The position numbers were made by a program, and so were the translations under genes. This document shows positions 63,561 through 64,000 of a stretch of DNA of 64,000 nucleotides, piece after piece (the stretch's first letter is position 1; each line of letters opens with the position of its first letter). The stretch covers positions 248,001 to 312,000 of the forward strand of contig VXIS01000013.1 of NCBI GenBank assembly GCA_008704415.1, in the 5' to 3' direction. This stretch comes from Sphaerosporella brunnea. Lineage: Eukaryota > Ascomycota > Pezizomycetes > Pezizales > Pyronemataceae. The notes under the pieces are model-generated. The model saw only the letters and a list, made by a program, of their open reading frames with translations. It was not told where the DNA came from and made no database searches.

Positions 63561-64000
63561 GCACGGGTTAGTTTCTTTTCGTCCAGTGATTCGCGGCGTC
63601 ACCTCCCGCCAGCGTCGGTTACCACCAATCCCCACTCGCGTCACCTGGGAGTAAGCACCCCCTTTTTCTGTTTACCCAGTGGAGAGTTGACAGGTTTTGC
63701 GGCAGTCTACGCGTTTCGATTTTTCGACATTTCTACTAGCACTCCAGTGCAAGGGGAGGAGAAATCTAGTCCCATAACATGCTCCCTGTCTGTTAACGGA
63801 GAAGCAGAAATCGCTGACGCTTTTGAATCCACAGGTTCTTTGGAAACTGTGGACGAAGAGTTGTCGGAGGTTTCGGTTTCTTTGTTAAAGGATACGGGTG
63901 CGGATCAGAATTTGGTTTCTTCTTTTGTAGCTAGGTTAAATGGAAAACTCCCTCTCGTGTCTCTCTCCCCTTCGGTTCCCCTGAATGGTGTCAATGGCGA
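63561..64000 (+). pseudogene. Partial retroelement-like frame with retropepsin motif, cut by the window edge
   Basis: The frame is open from 63561 to the right edge (about 146 codons), with no ATG near its start. Its last third reads EVSVSLLKDTGADQNLVSSF. The string (L)-L-K-D-T-G-A-D-x-x-x-x-S fits the active site of retroviral-type aspartic proteases (h-x-D-T/S-G-A), found in LTR retrotransposon polyproteins. An acidic segment precedes it. If the call is right, reverse transcriptase and integrase would follow beyond the window. The match rests on one motif only. Confidence 0.45.

Noticed and set aside
1..64000. CRISPR arrays, operons, ribosome binding sites
   Set aside because: No regularly spaced direct repeats with unique spacers exist, and the gene structures are eukaryotic, so these feature types do not apply.

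Overview
The window reads as nuclear DNA of a filamentous ascomycete (Pezizomycotina). The reconstructable genes carry short 50-80 bp GT...AG introns, and their products are typical of such fungi: a Zn2Cys6 transcription factor, a microsomal P450, F-box and BTB proteins, a chromodomain protein and a multi-pass membrane protein of a family recalled as fungal. Gene density is low (about 12 supportable genes in 64 kb) and the spacers are full of transposon remnants and inverted repeats, so it looks like an accessory or transposon-rich compartment. No species can be named.

Layout. 0-8 kb: the edge of a probable hAT-type transposase relic (minus), a long empty stretch, an F-box gene (minus), another empty stretch and a frameshifted gene relic. 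8-18 kb: a complete eight-exon P450 gene with a TATA box, then about 5 kb of repeats (an inverted-repeat element with a nested MITE, a tiny zinc-binding ORF, a 1.3 kb hAT derivative with exact 8-bp target duplications, another MITE), then an eight-exon Zn2Cys6 regulator. 18-22 kb: a small acidic hypothetical protein, a dispersed repeat, a poly(A) tract and a transposase-like zinc-ribbon fragment. 22-26 kb: a very long intronless membrane-protein ORF with a large helical central region. 26-35 kb: repeated 3' ends of a probable LINE, a hypothetical gene with uncertain 5' end, and a near-perfect 39-bp hairpin.

35-46 kb: a chromodomain protein and a BTB protein (both minus), a TA-flanked MITE, two more LINE-like 3' ends, and a fungal G-domain (P-loop GTPase) gene that appears to be split by a 484-bp AT-rich insertion bordered by a 9-bp near-duplication. 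46-53 kb: a decayed ORF with a 42-bp tandem repeat, an intron-bearing tRNA-like gene next to a 264-bp inverted repeat, and a three-exon proline-rich C2H2 zinc-finger gene with an internal 168-bp duplication. 53-64 kb: mostly empty sequence, hAT-like ends, a 314-bp hAT-type MITE with exact 8-bp target duplications sitting in an ORF, a hairpin MITE, a small hypothetical gene, an ankyrin-repeat gene and, at the right edge, an open frame with a retropepsin-like DTGA motif.

The P450 and the Zn2Cys6 regulator lie 6 kb apart on one strand and could be the remains of a small metabolic cluster, but no backbone enzyme is present. The other genes do not form an evident pathway; several (G-domain, ankyrin, F-box, BTB, chromodomain) belong to families that expand in fungal accessory regions. 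All gene models and family names come from reading the sequence by eye, without database searches.
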